From assembly GCF_964204865.1 (NCBI RefSeq), contig NC_135250.1, forward strand, positions 31,177,395 through 31,241,394: DNA of 64,000 nt, in the 5' to 3' direction. Positions 11,372 to 22,261 of the stretch are shown in pieces (the stretch's first letter is position 1; the number at the start of each line of letters is the position of its first letter). A model generated the notes under the pieces. That model ran no database searches and was not told the origin of the DNA. It saw only the letters and a program-made list of their open reading frames with translations. Made by a program: the position numbers and the translations under genes. The DNA comes from Styela clava (Eukaryota > Chordata > Ascidiacea > Stolidobranchia > Styelidae).

Positions 11372-12429
11372 TAGGGATGGGACGAGTCCGGAATTACAGA
11401 GATTCGACGAATCCGAGTAATAGGTCGAGGACTCGAATCGAATCTGCCGAGTCCGTGATGTCATAATGGAGAAGCCGAAAAACACGTTTTTGACCATGCT
11501 ACAGCAACGTGCGCTCACAAACATACGTCGTAGCTCATACCACCGATAATTCTAGGCGGCTGTTTCGAAATTCTTACATGCCAATATGAAAAATAAAAAG
11601 CTTTTGACTACATTGCTTCTACATAATTCCATATACTTCTTACTATGTGCGTGTGCGCAAATGGTAGATGCCACTCATGCCAATACAATGTTGTACATCT
11701 GCTTGAAATTTAGTAGTGCATGTAAAATTCTAAAATTTGCCATGTTTTCAATTGCTCTCTCTTTAGGGAAAAGATTACACGTAATAAACTCAATTTAAAA
11801 GAGGTATGAATAAATTCCCCCCCTGGGTTGATCCAAGGCATGTTTCATTATACGCGAATCGAAGACTCAAAAGTATTGCGCTAATGTTCACATGTATACC
11901 AAAAAGGATATATAGTTTTTGAAGGCGACAGCTTTGTTATAAGCGATCAATAGTTTTTAATATGCGTTTTGATTGGTTAGGGCAGGACCAGGGGCCAAAA
12001 ATTTTGCCCATCTAGACTGGCGGGCCATGTAAATGTGACGTAAAAGGTTACATTTTACGAGCAATATTAACAGTGTTACAAAAGCAAAAGTGGAAAAAAA
12101 TAGCTTCGTGCCAAAACTATATTTAGTCAGGATCTCAACAAATTTCTTGGGCTATTTTTTTTTTAGCTAAGGCATCTAAATTTGGTTTTAGTTCAGGCGG
12201 GTCAGATTGAATTCCCCAACGAGCCGGATTAGGCCCGCGGGCCACAGTTTGCCCACCCCTGAGTTAGGGTATGTGCTGAGATTTATAGAGGTAAAAGTAC
12301 AAACATAGGCGTAAATTAGTAAAAACAGTATTGATTATAGACTCGGTAAAAATGACGTGGACTCGAAATCGAATCAGAGTCCAAAAAATGCGTGGATTCG
12401 ACTCGAATCCGAATCTCGGCCCATCCCTA
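11372..12429. mobile_element. hAT-like element TAGGGATGGG, with nested insertion
   Basis: The ends are TAGGGATGGGACGAG and CTCGGCCCATCCCTA, with subterminal ACTCGAATCGAATC-type words. The flanks CTAACTAT and ATAACTAA agree at 6 of 8 bases. The element lies between FKBP8 and CCDC174 and contains a second hAT-like element at 11983-12261. No transposase frame is visible. Confidence 0.7.
11983..12261 (+). mobile_element. hAT-like MITE (family H) nested in a larger element
   Basis: Starts CAGGACCAGGGGCC and ends GCCCACCCCTG. It is flanked by GGTTAGGG (11975-11982) and AGTTAGGG (12262-12269), a 7/8 match. The body (GACTGGCGGGCCATGTAAATG, CAGGCGGGTCAGATTG) recurs at 21575-21850, 43894-44183, 45285-45572 and 53825-54114. 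Confidence 0.8.
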
Positions 12430-12588
12430 ATAACTAAAGGAGATTTATCACTAATAGTGTCTTTCAATGCATTTAACATGCTGGTAGGTGGCAGCAATTT
12501 TGTCCCCACATTGAAAATGACCTTTGACCCCAATTGGAAAAGGACCCCAAAGGAAAAAACAAAAAATTTCACAGTAAATATACAAAAA

Positions 12589-15500
12589 TCAATCATCAGA
12601 AAACGCAGATTTTGACACCAAAACTTTCGATTTTTTAGGCACTTGCTTAATTTTCATTGTTATTGGTTTATCAGTAGGAACAAACATATTTACATCATTT
12701 TCTACAATATTTTCATACATTTTTGGTTCTTTCTTGCCCAGATCAGGGTTATTTTCACCCAAAATCGAGCTAGCACCAGAATTTTCCTGTTTTATACTGG
12801 AACTAGTAAGATAATCCAGAACTCTATCAGTTCTTTCTTGTATGTCTGCGGAAATGCCAGGATTTGTCGCAGTTGAATTTGATGAAAAATTTGTTTTTTG
12901 TCCCAAAGTGTTCAAAATACCAAATTGGTCCCCCAATTTTTCTTCAGTTTTTATACTAGCACTGTCTGTCCTATTGGATGTGCTCTGAGAATTGCCGTGT
13001 CTAATATGGGTTAAACTGTCACTATATGAAGTACTCAAAGGGTTAATTGGGTGTGTGTTATTTTGCGGATATTTCCTTTTATTTTTATTATGTTTATGAT
13101 CCTTTGTTGTGTCATAGTAGAAGGATGGAGGGGCAAATTCATCTAGTCGCTCATTATGAGGATCTTTCCAACTTTTTGGTGGTTTTGTAGGTTCTGCGGG
13201 CAACCACTCTTTTCCTTTATCCCACTCCCGTTCTTTGCGAACTCCATCGTCACGCTTCGTGATTTCAGCTATCGTGACATCACTTTGTGTCGGTTTTTCT
13301 TCTTCTGCCTCCGGTGGTGAGAGTTCAATCGGTTTTAATAATTTTTCAGGAATTTCTTTTCCTTGTGCTTTTAATTTTTTAATTCTCCCCAACCGAACTT
13401 TTTCTAATCTCGCTTGCAACGCTGTTCGTTTCTTTTTCTCTGCGTCTTTGGCATTTTCCCTTTCCTTTTGCGTCTCATCTCTCATTTTACGAAGAAGTTT
13501 CATCTGTGTGTCTCTTGTTTCTTGATCGGTCGAAAATGCGAAATATCCGACGCCGAGTTCTCGAATCTCTCTTGCTCGTAAATCCTCGTAATGTAGTGGT
13601 CCGTTGATCTCTTCTACTGCTTCTTTCTCCCATTGTTCACGCTTTATTTCACGTCGCATGTCATCAGACAGCAATGTTCTCTCTGTCAAAAAAAGAAAAT
13701 TATTAGGAAATGTGTTTTAATAGAGTGGCTTAGTCCTTTTAATAAGTTGGCCAGGTACCGCTTGCTGGTGCCAAGCGTTAGGAATACGCTCGCCACCGCA
13801 TCTCTGAATACCCTTCGTGAGTTCGCAGGTTCGAATCTCATGCGAGGATGATCATGTGCGAGAGGATTGCTGGACTCCTCGCCGACGTAGGGTGGTTCAC
13901 GTAACCGCTGGTTGGTTACAGCTTCCTTCACCATCAAGTCCATGCTTCCGGAAACAAATAACTGGCTAACTAATCCCATACCCGACCTGAACTGGTAACC
14001 GGACGAGAGGCCGTGGTTGTGGTCCCCTGGAATAAATATGTAAATCCTATCCTATCCTACTCTTTATTTAGAGATAACTATTAGAGTTATAATCAAGAGA
14101 TGTACATATCCTCATGGTTAGGTTTCTCCCTTACTATTTTTATCAACTTTGAAAATTATGAATTACTGTAAAATAACTCTGATAAAAATGGGAAAATTTA
14201 TTGTAAAAAAGAAATTTTGAAGAATTTTTAAAATTGAAGAGGGAAATTTTCCAAGTGAAATTGAATTAAGATTCTTCTATGATTTTGCTTCCCACTAATA
14301 TTGCACTAATGAGCTTAGAGGAAGATTACACATTTACTATAACATAGTCGCTTATTACATATCAGTGACTGCCTGAAACCAGCCTCATTCAAAGTGAATG
14401 AACAACACAAAGTTAATAAGGTAATATAAAGCTTCAGAATTTCATGGTTTATCAGTACCTCCAGGTTCCTGTATTTCCGGTTTTCTTCTCTTTTCTTCAT
14501 TCAGTTTTTCATCCATTCTTTTCATTCTGTCCAGATCTTTTTTCAAACACGCTCTCGTCCGACCCAAACTATCTGTATATTCAACCCATTCATTCTCTGA
14601 TTTCTGGAGTTCAGAAGCTGAGAATAAGAAAAGAAATATTTTAAATTGATTGTTACACATCTATTTGAAAAAGGCTCTAGACTGCCTCACTACTGCTAAC
14701 TTCATGGGGACAGAGTTAGTGGTGCTCAGAGTCGTTTTCTGTTTCGTGTACGACTGCTGTGCATAGCAGATCGCCTCATGGTATTTTTTTCAATTAACAT
14801 ACATAGTTCCATTTTTTTATATTAATTTCCCGAGTTATTTATGAAAACCACTGCTCGTGCTGATAACCAGTATTGGTTTTCTGCGTCTCCTTCACCCTGG
14901 AACGCGGTTTGTTTATTGGACATAGAGTGGACATATGGATCGCTTCGTTATTATGTTGTTGTTGTTCGTTGTCACAGAAAAAAATCAATTTTCTTTCTGA
15001 GTACTGGACCAAATGCTTTGAAATTTTCGGAGTAGACTGTATACGATACTACACCGTGTCCATATATTTGAGCATCGATCTCTTGTTATTTATTGAAATT
15101 TGTATGTCTTGGTAAAAAGTATGGTGACAAATAAACTACTGATTACTGATCGTACCAGCTTACTTCTCCTAAGATTCTCAATTCCCTACAAAATCCTTGA
15201 TTTACAATTGCTCACCTAACTCTGTTGCCACATTTACACCAACTTTTGGTTTGATATCCAGTTCATTATTTGTCTTCTGTAATCTGGCATCCATGGATTT
15301 CTGCTCAAAATCAACCAGAAATAATGAAGAACTCTCTTCATCTGGCAACAGGTTTCCTGATGACATTTTCTCATAGAGTTTGGCTTTGGCCTTGAATAAT
15401 AAAATAAAAACATTTTACTTACCGTATATGACAATGTGTAAGAAAGCTGATGAGACCGCTCAATCATAATGACAAGTCAAAGCCAATGAATTATGAACGA

Positions 15501-16303
15501 GAATATCAGTCGGAGACCAAAGACTTATCGATCAAAACTGCAGTTTCGATTCATGACTCTATAGTGAATCCGCGTGTCCCATAACTAATTAATTAATACC
15601 TCGCTAATTATGAGACATAATTCATCCAAAATCAATAGGCTGCTGGTCCGAGATATGATGAATGCACACGCAAAGTTTGGACTAGATTCAACTACGCCTT
15701 CGTGAGATATCGCGTTCATCTAACAGACAGACAGATACCTATCAACATACTTACCAATCTTAAGATCGATAGGTAATAAGACGGTGACCTAAGCTTAGTG
15801 CATTGCATGTGAATAAAACCTATCTTTGAGCAAAGTCACATGCACTCACTCAAAGTAAAGGATACTCATATCTGAGCAAAGTTACAAACAGTCACTCTGG
15901 AGTAAAAGAGACTCATCTCTGAGCAAAGGTAAAGAAATCAGCACATAATAGAAAAATTTTCTTCCAGGGAATGCAAAACCTATAACCTCATCTCCAATAA
16001 TCGCAAAAAACAACAAATCCGAAAAGAAGGTATAATAGTTTTTATTACAAAAGAATTCATTTTCACCTCCAGCACAGATTTCACCATTTTCCCTTTATCT
16101 ATTTCTTCAGATGTTTCGGCAATATCTCTTGCGTTACGTTCTTCAACTCCCGGATTCTTCTCATTTTCAGGTACTTTCCCCTCCCCATTTGAAGAACTTT
16201 TCAATTTATGTTGTTTTCTGATTGCCGATGTAACTATTTGACCAGATTTCTTTGAAGTCACCTCCTGTTGTTTTTTAAACAGTTCCGATTTTAAACTGAA
16301 CAT
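12589..16303 (-). CDS. CCDC174: CCDC174-like coiled-coil protein, four exons
   Basis: Coding exons on the minus strand are 16303-16067, 15390-15216, 14617-14459 and 13682-12589. They give 554 residues (human 467). Conserved blocks in order are LKSELFKKQQEV at the N-terminus, KAKLYEKM, SEEWVxY-like ENEWVEYTDSLGRTR, LLSDDMRREIKREQWEKE, LHYEDLRAREIRELGVGYFA, a charged coiled coil, EWDKGKEW and DEFAPPSFYY. The human protein is nuclear and linked to RNA processing (it contacts EIF4A3). The tail after the DEFAPP block is longer and Ser/Asn-rich. A strong 3' splice site (CAACTTCCTTTCTTAG) lies 9 bases before the ATG, so either an upstream exon or a trans-splice site exists. Introns hold a SINE, two dispersed repeats and a minisatellite. 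Confidence 0.92.
13757..14063 (+). repeat. tRNA-derived SINE in CCDC174 intron 3
   Basis: Carries the GCAGGTTCGAATCTC B box with one change, the common body, and the ATATGTAAATCCTATCCT tail. The A-box region is partly lost. It is antisense to the host gene. Confidence 0.88.
14916..15086 (+). repeat. Dispersed repeat, internally deleted, in CCDC174 intron 2
   Basis: Begins TTATTGGACATAGAGTGG and ends ATCGATCTCTTGTTA. It shares ACTGGACCAAATGCTTTGAA with the copies at 3185-3568 and 29536-29961. Confidence 0.7.
15496..15783 (+). repeat. Family B repeat (about 280 bp) in CCDC174 intron 1
   Basis: Begins ACGAGAATATCAGTCGGAGA and ends with the palindrome-bearing CTTAAGATCGATAGGTAATA. The conserved interior includes CTAATTAATTAATACCTCGC, GTGAGATATCGCGTTCATC and CAGACAGACAGAT. 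Seven copies lie in this window. Confidence 0.85.
15825..15935. repeat. Minisatellite, about 46-bp unit
   Basis: Repeats of the pattern GACTCATCTCTGAGCAAAG followed by TCACTC and AGTAAAG. It is shared with 46799-46905 (same strand) and 59065-59215 (opposite strand). Confidence 0.75.
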
Positions 16304-16957
16304 GTTTGTTAGCTAAGAAAGGAAGTTGGCAATGATTAGAAAGAGCATAAAGAGGGTGTTTGCTCACACAGAGTCTTGTTTAGAGTGTAAAAATAGTGCA
16401 CAAAAAGCATAGCATGAACGTATGATTGGATTTGCATAGAGGAAGCTTAAAGTCCCCTATGGAAAATTTGGTTTGCAGTGGAGAGAGAAAGCAATAGAGT
16501 GCTGAGGTTCAATACGATAGATACAACAAATAAGATTTCCCTTGAAAACGAACACCACGCTTACGGCGAAAAGTGGCTATTATTCAGGATTATTCAAAAA
16601 TCAGACGAAAAGGTATTCAAATACTTTGATATTTATTTGATTCGTTTTGGGCAAACCTGGTGATAATTAGTTAAATAAATATTTGTTTGAGTTGATAACA
16701 GAAAACTATATCGCACATGCTAACTTGCGGTTAACACAATCAAACTTTACTACCAAACGCAGAGATATATTGACATATAAAGCCACACCTCTCCTTACAT
16801 ATACCTCATGTTCAAGTCAGGAAAGAGAATATTCACGTTACCAGCCTATTCATATGAGCACCTTGTACCTACTGGTCAGTTTTAATTAGGATATTTATTC
16901 TAAAATCCTTCATTTATGCAAATTTTGCTTTAGTTTATTATTATCAGAATAAAAATA
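16304..16957. other. Intergenic between CCDC174 and EXOSC8
   Basis: No gene was recognised. On the minus strand AATAAA at 16939-16934, just past the EXOSC8 stop codon, is a likely polyadenylation signal. On the same strand, TTCCTTTCTTAG at about 16324-16313 is a strong 3' splice site for CCDC174. Confidence 0.6.
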
Positions 16958-17785
16958 TTATTGAAATTGTTGCAGCAATGAGTGCAACTTTTGACCGTTC
17001 CGCGTTGCTGCTTTTATACATTTTTCTAATTGTTTGTCTCTGAGGGGGAACCCCCCAGGCCTGTGAAGATGACACAATTTGCCTTGGTCATCCGTTACTA
17101 TGGTAACTACTCCCGATGTCATTTCCTCTTCCTTCAAAGTTGGGTCAGCAATTAGATGAGTAGAGTCGAATAACACAAAAGTTGAAGAAACTAGCCTTTT
17201 TCGAACTATCAACTTTGACCTCTGTTCCGGGTCAGCGAGCGTCTCTATGACATCATTTTCTTCATTGTATTTTATTTTTGGCAACGTTGTGCTCTCGAGA
17301 GCGGCCACTAAAGCCATTATACAAGCATCATTTAAATTTCCATCGTAACTCAAACAAACAACATCACAATATAAAACCCAGACCAGTTTGTCTTTAAAAA
17401 TACATAATTCATCAAGATTTATGACATCACAAGTCTTTATGATGTCATTAAGAAGTTGGCTCGCAACTTGTGCTTGTTCGGACGGTGGACCGGGTTTGAA
17501 ATGAGCCGCACACATCGGTGATAAGTCCACATTCGGAACAATAATTCCACAATCTGGTTTCGAAGCAGGGGGTTTCGTAAGTTCACCTTTGACCCCACAA
17601 ACGACCATGGTATTTCCCATTTGCACAAGAGCAGAGCCGTCCGCTGTACTAATAGATCCAACGTTAATTGTCATTTTTCTAAATTTTCCAAGATCTCTTC
17701 CGTCCGGTCGCACGTCATTTTTCAATACCTCTTTGTAATGTTCCAAAGGCAATGAAGCTTCAAAATTACTTGTAATATCTTCCAT
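16958..17785 (-). CDS. EXOSC8: Exosome complex component RRP43, intronless
   Basis: One frame of 275 residues, matching the length of human EXOSC8 (276). The RNase PH-like core is clear: NDVRPDGRDLGKFR (about 23-36), NVGSISTADGSALVQMGNT (about 41-59), VPNVDLSPMC, GPPSEQAQVASQLL, LVWVLYCDVVCLSYDGN, and the C-terminal TIVTDDQGKLCHLHRPGG. EXOSC8 is one of the six ring subunits of the RNA exosome. The ring subunits in animals lack phosphorolytic residues and act structurally; that is family knowledge. The minus-strand sequence CTTTTTCTCATTTTAG ends 24 bases before the ATG, a strong 3' splice site implying a 5' leader exon or trans-splicing. The human gene is multi-exon. Confidence 0.95.
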   Translation of the reverse strand: MEDITSNFEASLPLEHYKEVLKNDVRPDGRDLGKFRKMTINVGSISTADGSALVQMGNTMVVCGVKGELTKPPASKPDCGIIVPNVDLSPMCAAHFKPGPPSEQAQVASQLLNDIIKTCDVINLDELCIFKDKLVWVLYCDVVCLSYDGNLNDACIMALVAALESTTLPKIKYNEENDVIETLADPEQRSKLIVRKRLVSSTFVLFDSTHLIADPTLKEEEMTSGVVTIVTDDQGKLCHLHRPGGFPLRDKQLEKCIKAATRNGQKLHSLLQQFQ

Positions 17786-18134
17786 AGTTAAATTAGTTAC
17801 GTAGAAAATCTAAAATGAGAAAAAGCACAAAAATTGTAGCATTTAAATTATAAATAATGTTACATTTTTGAAAAAAAATCTTCTAATAGCATCGCAAACT
17901 CACTCAGAAGTAATAAAGATATTCCGAATTGGGTCATGCTCAAGAGAGAACACACAGAAGTCAATGCATATTTGAAAAGTTTGAATTTGGAAATGCACTA
18001 AAGATGGCTTCCTTGTTCGTATCGTGAGACCTCAAATGCTCAAAGAAACTATTCAAAATTAAAACAAATAATTGAGCAAAATGGCAAAATAATATTTGAA
18101 AAATTAAAATTTACCAACTTGATGCAGTAATAAC
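17786..18134. other. Intergenic upstream of EXOSC8
   Basis: AT-rich sequence holding the putative leader splice site of EXOSC8 near 17810. Nothing else was recognised. Confidence 0.5.
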
Positions 18135-18544
18135 TAGGGCTGGGCAATTTCGAATACCTGATGATTTCAGAATCGAATCGAATCTTTTTTTCTAATCGAA
18201 TCTCGAATACTTGGGTCAATGGGAGATATGTAATTGTATGCGACTTTTTTTTATTGTAATTGGTCCTGTCAACAAATGAATTACTGAAAACATAGAATAC
18301 GTCACTCAGACAGATTGCGAAGCGTTCACACACAATGAGAAACACTATTTATCAATACCTCACTACAGAAAATAGTCATATGTCAACAATGCATTGAAAA
18401 AATATGATTTCAATAAAAAAAAAATGGATAATTCACCTGACCATGGTCGAAAAGAACAAAAACAAGATGGCGGCGATTCAAAATTTTGCTTTGAACCGAT
18501 TCGAATAATTTACTATTCGAATCGATTTGAAGTGCCCAGCCCTA
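18135..18544. mobile_element. hAT-like element TAGGGCTGGGCA
   Basis: The ends are exact inverted copies: TAGGGCTGGGCA and TGCCCAGCCCTA. The flanks GTAATAAC and GTAATACC agree at 7 of 8 bases. Subterminal TCGAATCGAATC/GATTCGAAT words face each other. It has no long frame and is non-autonomous. Confidence 0.85.
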
Positions 18545-18853
18545 GTAATACCTCTAAGTAAACCTTAATTTGAAACCTGACCTCCCACAGATCTGATATT
18601 TCACTTTAGGTTTCTAACTTGGATGGGAATATTGTACTTGAATATTCAGAAAGTGACTCATATACCAGTGTAGGCGGTCAGTTAATTACATAATACACTT
18701 AGCTATTTTAATAGCTAAATATCTACCACCTCTTAGATTTGGAAACACCCCCCTAAAATAAAAAGTTAAAAAGCTTATTACTTTACACAGATGACCTAAG
18801 ACTCGATGGGTATTTCAGTAAAGTTTAAAAACTAGTGCCAGATTAGCTTTATA
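18545..18853. other. Intergenic, 3' of DPH1
   Basis: Unique AT-rich sequence. It presumably includes the DPH1 3' UTR. No repeat was recognised. Confidence 0.5.
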
Positions 18854-20071
18854 TCAAGTGGCTTTGACAACTTTACTTTTAACCTCTCTTGGAGGCTGAT
18901 AATTTGGAGTCCAGGGTCCTTTAGATTGACGAGCATAAAAATCCATAGGGTAATTCCCCTCCCACGGTTCTATGTCTTTGATTGCCACAGCAGCCTCGTA
19001 CGGGGTCAAGAGGGGTGTGTCAAAGGCAAGGCCCCAATCAATGGACAAACGGGGGCAAGCAATTTGAACCCATGCTCCAACATCAGGAAATAGTTTTAAT
19101 TTTGACGGAAAAATTTCTGAAAGTAAGATTTTTACAACTCTTCGTCCAGAGTTAAGAATTCGCTCTTCTAAATGGTCCAGAACAGTCGTAGATCCCTGGC
19201 GTCCCAAGGTACCTAAAATCAGCCCCCACGTTTCAGCTTTTCGTGCTTTCTCGATCGCGTTTCTTCGCACTTTCTGCATAGCTAAATGGTCGTACTTTTC
19301 GATCGTAAAAGTCTTTGCATATGGGTCATATTTGTAAGCCGGAATTTCTGGATTTGAAATCATCATAGATTCGAGATGAAACCTGCCGTCTCCGAGATAA
19401 ATCACAGCGTCACATTTCACATCGCCAACATTCGGCGAAGTACAACCAAGAATTTCACCAGGCGTCAACGGTTTGATTTGTGGTATATTAACATTAAAAC
19501 CATCCTTCATCAATTGGTTTTTGACTGCGTGTAGAGTAGCGACAAATTGCACGGTGCTGACTAGATACAACGCTTGTTCACGTGTAAAATTTTCTCTCAC
19601 TGTCGCCATCAAATGTTCAATATCAATCTTAATATCAACGAAAATATATAACATTTTGATATCAGGCATATTGTTGATAGGTATGAGGCAGCTATGGCCA
19701 TAGTGAACCATGAAGTCACACTCCAGCGCACGTGCAGAAAAATCATCAACGCAGCATGCTCCGTATGTTGTGTCACCCATTATGACAGTTTCCGCTTGAG
19801 TGAATTCCTCTATGATGTCAGAAATGGTACAAGCGAACATCAAAAGTCCGTCAGGAAATTGTAAAGCGACGCGTTTTGCTCCGTTCTGCCTGATCCGCCA
19901 TATTGTTTTGTGAATTTCAAAATTGTAATTTGAAGGAAGATTTGAAATTGCAGCAGCCAATGAGGAGTCTTCTAGAATTTCAGCTGGAATTTGATTGGCT
20001 GTTATTCTAGATTTTGGCCCAACCCGTTTTCTTGTTGGATTAGCTTTAACAACTGCAGTTTGATTTTCCAT
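18854..20071 (-). CDS. DPH1: Diphthamide biosynthesis protein 1, intronless
   Basis: A single frame of 405 residues (human about 440). It is highly conserved from residue 24 ([11 protein letters not shown]) onward: [62 protein letters not shown] and [11 protein letters not shown]. The three cluster-binding cysteines of the Dph1/Dph2 fold are at 106 ([10 protein letters not shown]), 210 (GEILGCTSP) and 339 ([12 protein letters not shown]), spaced as in archaeal Dph2. The family uses a [4Fe-4S] cluster and S-adenosylmethionine, with DPH2, to put the first 3-amino-3-carboxypropyl group on the diphthamide His of eEF2. The C-terminus is shorter than in human, lacking the Cys-rich tail. The human gene is multi-exon. 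Confidence 0.96.
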   Translation of the reverse strand: MENQTAVVKANPTRKRVGPKSRITANQIPAEILEDSSLAAAISNLPSNYNFEIHKTIWRIRQNGAKRVALQFPDGLLMFACTISDIIEEFTQAETVIMGDTTYGACCVDDFSARALECDFMVHYGHSCLIPINNMPDIKMLYIFVDIKIDIEHLMATVRENFTREQALYLVSTVQFVATLHAVKNQLMKDGFNVNIPQIKPLTPGEILGCTSPNVGDVKCDAVIYLGDGRFHLESMMISNPEIPAYKYDPYAKTFTIEKYDHLAMQKVRRNAIEKARKAETWGLILGTLGRQGSTTVLDHLEERILNSGRRVVKILLSEIFPSKLKLFPDVGAWVQIACPRLSIDWGLAFDTPLLTPYEAAVAIKDIEPWEGNYPMDFYARQSKGPWTPNYQPPREVKSKVVKAT

Positions 20072-20390
20072 TTTAAATAAATATAAACCTATATTTAGAT
20101 AAATAATCTAGTGTAAAAACAATGATTTTATATTGAAAATGAAAAAAAGTTCAACTTCACAAACTGTGATAGAAGCTTCCATATTTATACTCAGGGAGGG
20201 GGAATGCAATAAGACAGCTCACTTATTGGCAGACCAAGGCGTTGGTCCTGTTACCAGCTCAGGTTACACATAGAGATGATTTATTTACCAGTTAAGTACT
20301 CCAGATGCATAGACTGACTAAATAGATATAACCTCACAGATGATCTCAGGGCAGTGGCATCAGAGTTTGTCATATTTTTATTGAAATTAG
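20072..20390. other. DPH1 upstream region
   Basis: AT-rich sequence. On the minus strand the word ACTAGATTATTTAT lies about 25 bases before the DPH1 start and is also found before NOSIP. No other feature was seen. Confidence 0.45.
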
Positions 20391-20603
20391 GGCGCTCCAG
20401 AAGTGTGTGTATCAATATGGAAGTAACTAATTTTGTTCGCATACTTTACATCAAGTTGTGTAAAGGGACTGAAACCTATAGGCAGGGGATATATTCACTT
20501 GGCTAACACAGACAGTCCCGATCTCGTAATGGAACTAAAATAAGAAAAATCTGAATAAAATTATGACCTGACCCTACCCTGGTACACACACAACGAGAGT
20601 ACC
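20391..20603 (+). mobile_element. MITE, GGAGGTAACTAA-type subfamily
   Basis: Starts GGCGCTCCAGAAGTGTGTGT and ends near CGAGAGTACC. Internal words are ACATCAAGTTGTGTAAAGGG and AACTAAAATAAGAAAAAT. The same sequence is at 21981-22189, 30550-30749 (-) and 38250-38472, and a fragment at 23665-23780 (-). The outer words are shared with the hairpin MITEs. Confidence 0.75.
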
Positions 20604-21574
20604 ACATTTATGGCATAAATACCGATCCAACTCTAATAGAGATAGAATAGAATAATATAGCAAACAACTATAATGACTTTATATTGAAAATGAGAATAAA
20701 AAATAAAGTTAAAGAACTAATGTGAGAAGTCTGTGGGGAGCATGGACAATTTTTTGAGAGAACAAGAGTAAAAATATTTCTTAGATTTTATATTGTCCGT
20801 CTTACTTTGGATATTTACATTTCAAAAATTTTCATTGATATTATTATTTATGTTCCATTCACGTATTTTTTGAATGAAACATACTCCCGCCTTACTAGCT
20901 GTTATTTGTAGCCTCTTGTTAGTTAGTTATTTTTGAGAGGGGGACCTGACAAATTCTAAAAAGTGGGTGTGGCTTAAAAAGAGCAACTATTTTTCCACAA
21001 CTCTCATAGTCATATGGCACATACAGTACGGCACACTATACAAATCGAGTGACATTGCCTCGTTTCTGAGAAACCCATTTTACAGATGATCAGACACCCC
21101 TTCTTTGGGAGACGTCTGGACATTGTTGTCCCTCAATATCGGTAATAATACTGTATAATGAAGTTGCGCAAAATACTACAAAAAAGCGCACTTCAGTAAC
21201 GTCATCATTGAATTCCTTGGAAAAAAATAATCCGATTTACCGAAGGAAAAAAAATTTGACCGTAGCATTCGAGAGTTTTTAGCAAAAACGGCAATTTTGG
21301 TCATGTGACGCCCACGATTATTTTAGATTATTATCGAGACAAGCATGGCACGATATGAAGCATCTGACGTGGTCCCAGACGCCCCTCGTTGGTGAGACAC
21401 ATAGAGTGTTTGTTTCATTGAGCCAAATGAGGGGGAAATTCTTGGAATTTGGATAGTGTGCTGTAACGACATATGTCAAAAATACAGACTTACAATGGTA
21501 ATAATCGACTAAATCGACTAAAAAATCCTTCACAACGGATATTCAAAGGTTTCGTTGCAGTCGGGAGTTGTAGC
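20604..21574. other. Intergenic, no feature seen
   Basis: Unique AT-rich sequence between two element insertions. No reading frame or repeat could be supported. Confidence 0.5.
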
Positions 21575-21850
21575 CAAAACTTCCCAGGGGGGACCAGAAG
21601 CCAAAACTTGCCCACCTAGACTGGCGGGCCATGTGAGTGAAACATAAAAAATTACATTTTATGAACAATATCTACAGTATCACAAAAGCAAACATGTAAA
21701 ACAATAAGCTTCATGCCCAAACTAAATTTACTCACAATCTCAACAAATCCTGAGCTTTTTTTTTTGCTAAAACATCAAAATTTGGTTTTAGTTTGGTTGT
21801 GGCAGCATCAGGTGGGCCAGACAGAATCACCCAGCAGTCGTAGTTTGTCC
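21575..21850 (+). mobile_element. hAT-like MITE (family H), decayed
   Basis: Shares GACTGGCGGGCCATGTGAG, AAAGCAAACATGTAAAACAA and GGCAGCATCAGGTGGGCCAG with the copy at 11983-12261. The right end is eroded and no flanking duplication is clear. Confidence 0.7.
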
Positions 21851-21980
21851 ATGTCATATTTAGAGTCATTTCCAACGTATACTCGACTAAAACATGTGTT
21901 TTGTGTCGAAGTGGAAACGCCAAAAAGTTTCAAAAATAGTGATTAAGATTGGGATTTTATACTGTCTGGGTAGAATATTT

Positions 21981-22189
21981 GGTGCTCCAAAAGTGTGTGT
22001 ACCAATATGGAGGTAACTAATTTTGTTCGGCTACTTTACATCAAGTTGGGTAAAGGAACTGAAACCTATGTGGTATATTTACTTGGCTGACACAGACAGT
22101 CTCCGAACTCATAACAGAACTAAAATAAAGAAAATCGGAAAAAAATTGTGGGATAACCCCAACCTGGTACACACCACTACGGCAGTACC
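21981..22189 (+). mobile_element. MITE, GGAGGTAACTAA-type subfamily
   Basis: Starts GGTGCTCCAAAAGTGTGTGT and ends CTACGGCAGTACC. The flanks GAATATTT and AAATATTC agree at 6 of 8 bases. It lies just past the NOSIP stop codon. Confidence 0.75.
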
Positions 22190-22261
22190 AAATATTCAAT
22201 GGAGGAAATTTTCGTTGGAGCTTTCAGAAAGAGAGATTTTTTTTAGAAATTTTCACTCAAA

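Noticed and set aside
16478-16889. Two plus-strand open frames of 61 and 68 codons
   Set aside because: AT-rich chance frames between CCDC174 and EXOSC8, with no similarity, repeat or splice support.
21318-21533. 71-codon minus-strand frame
   Set aside because: No family resemblance and no flanking splice signals. Likely chance.
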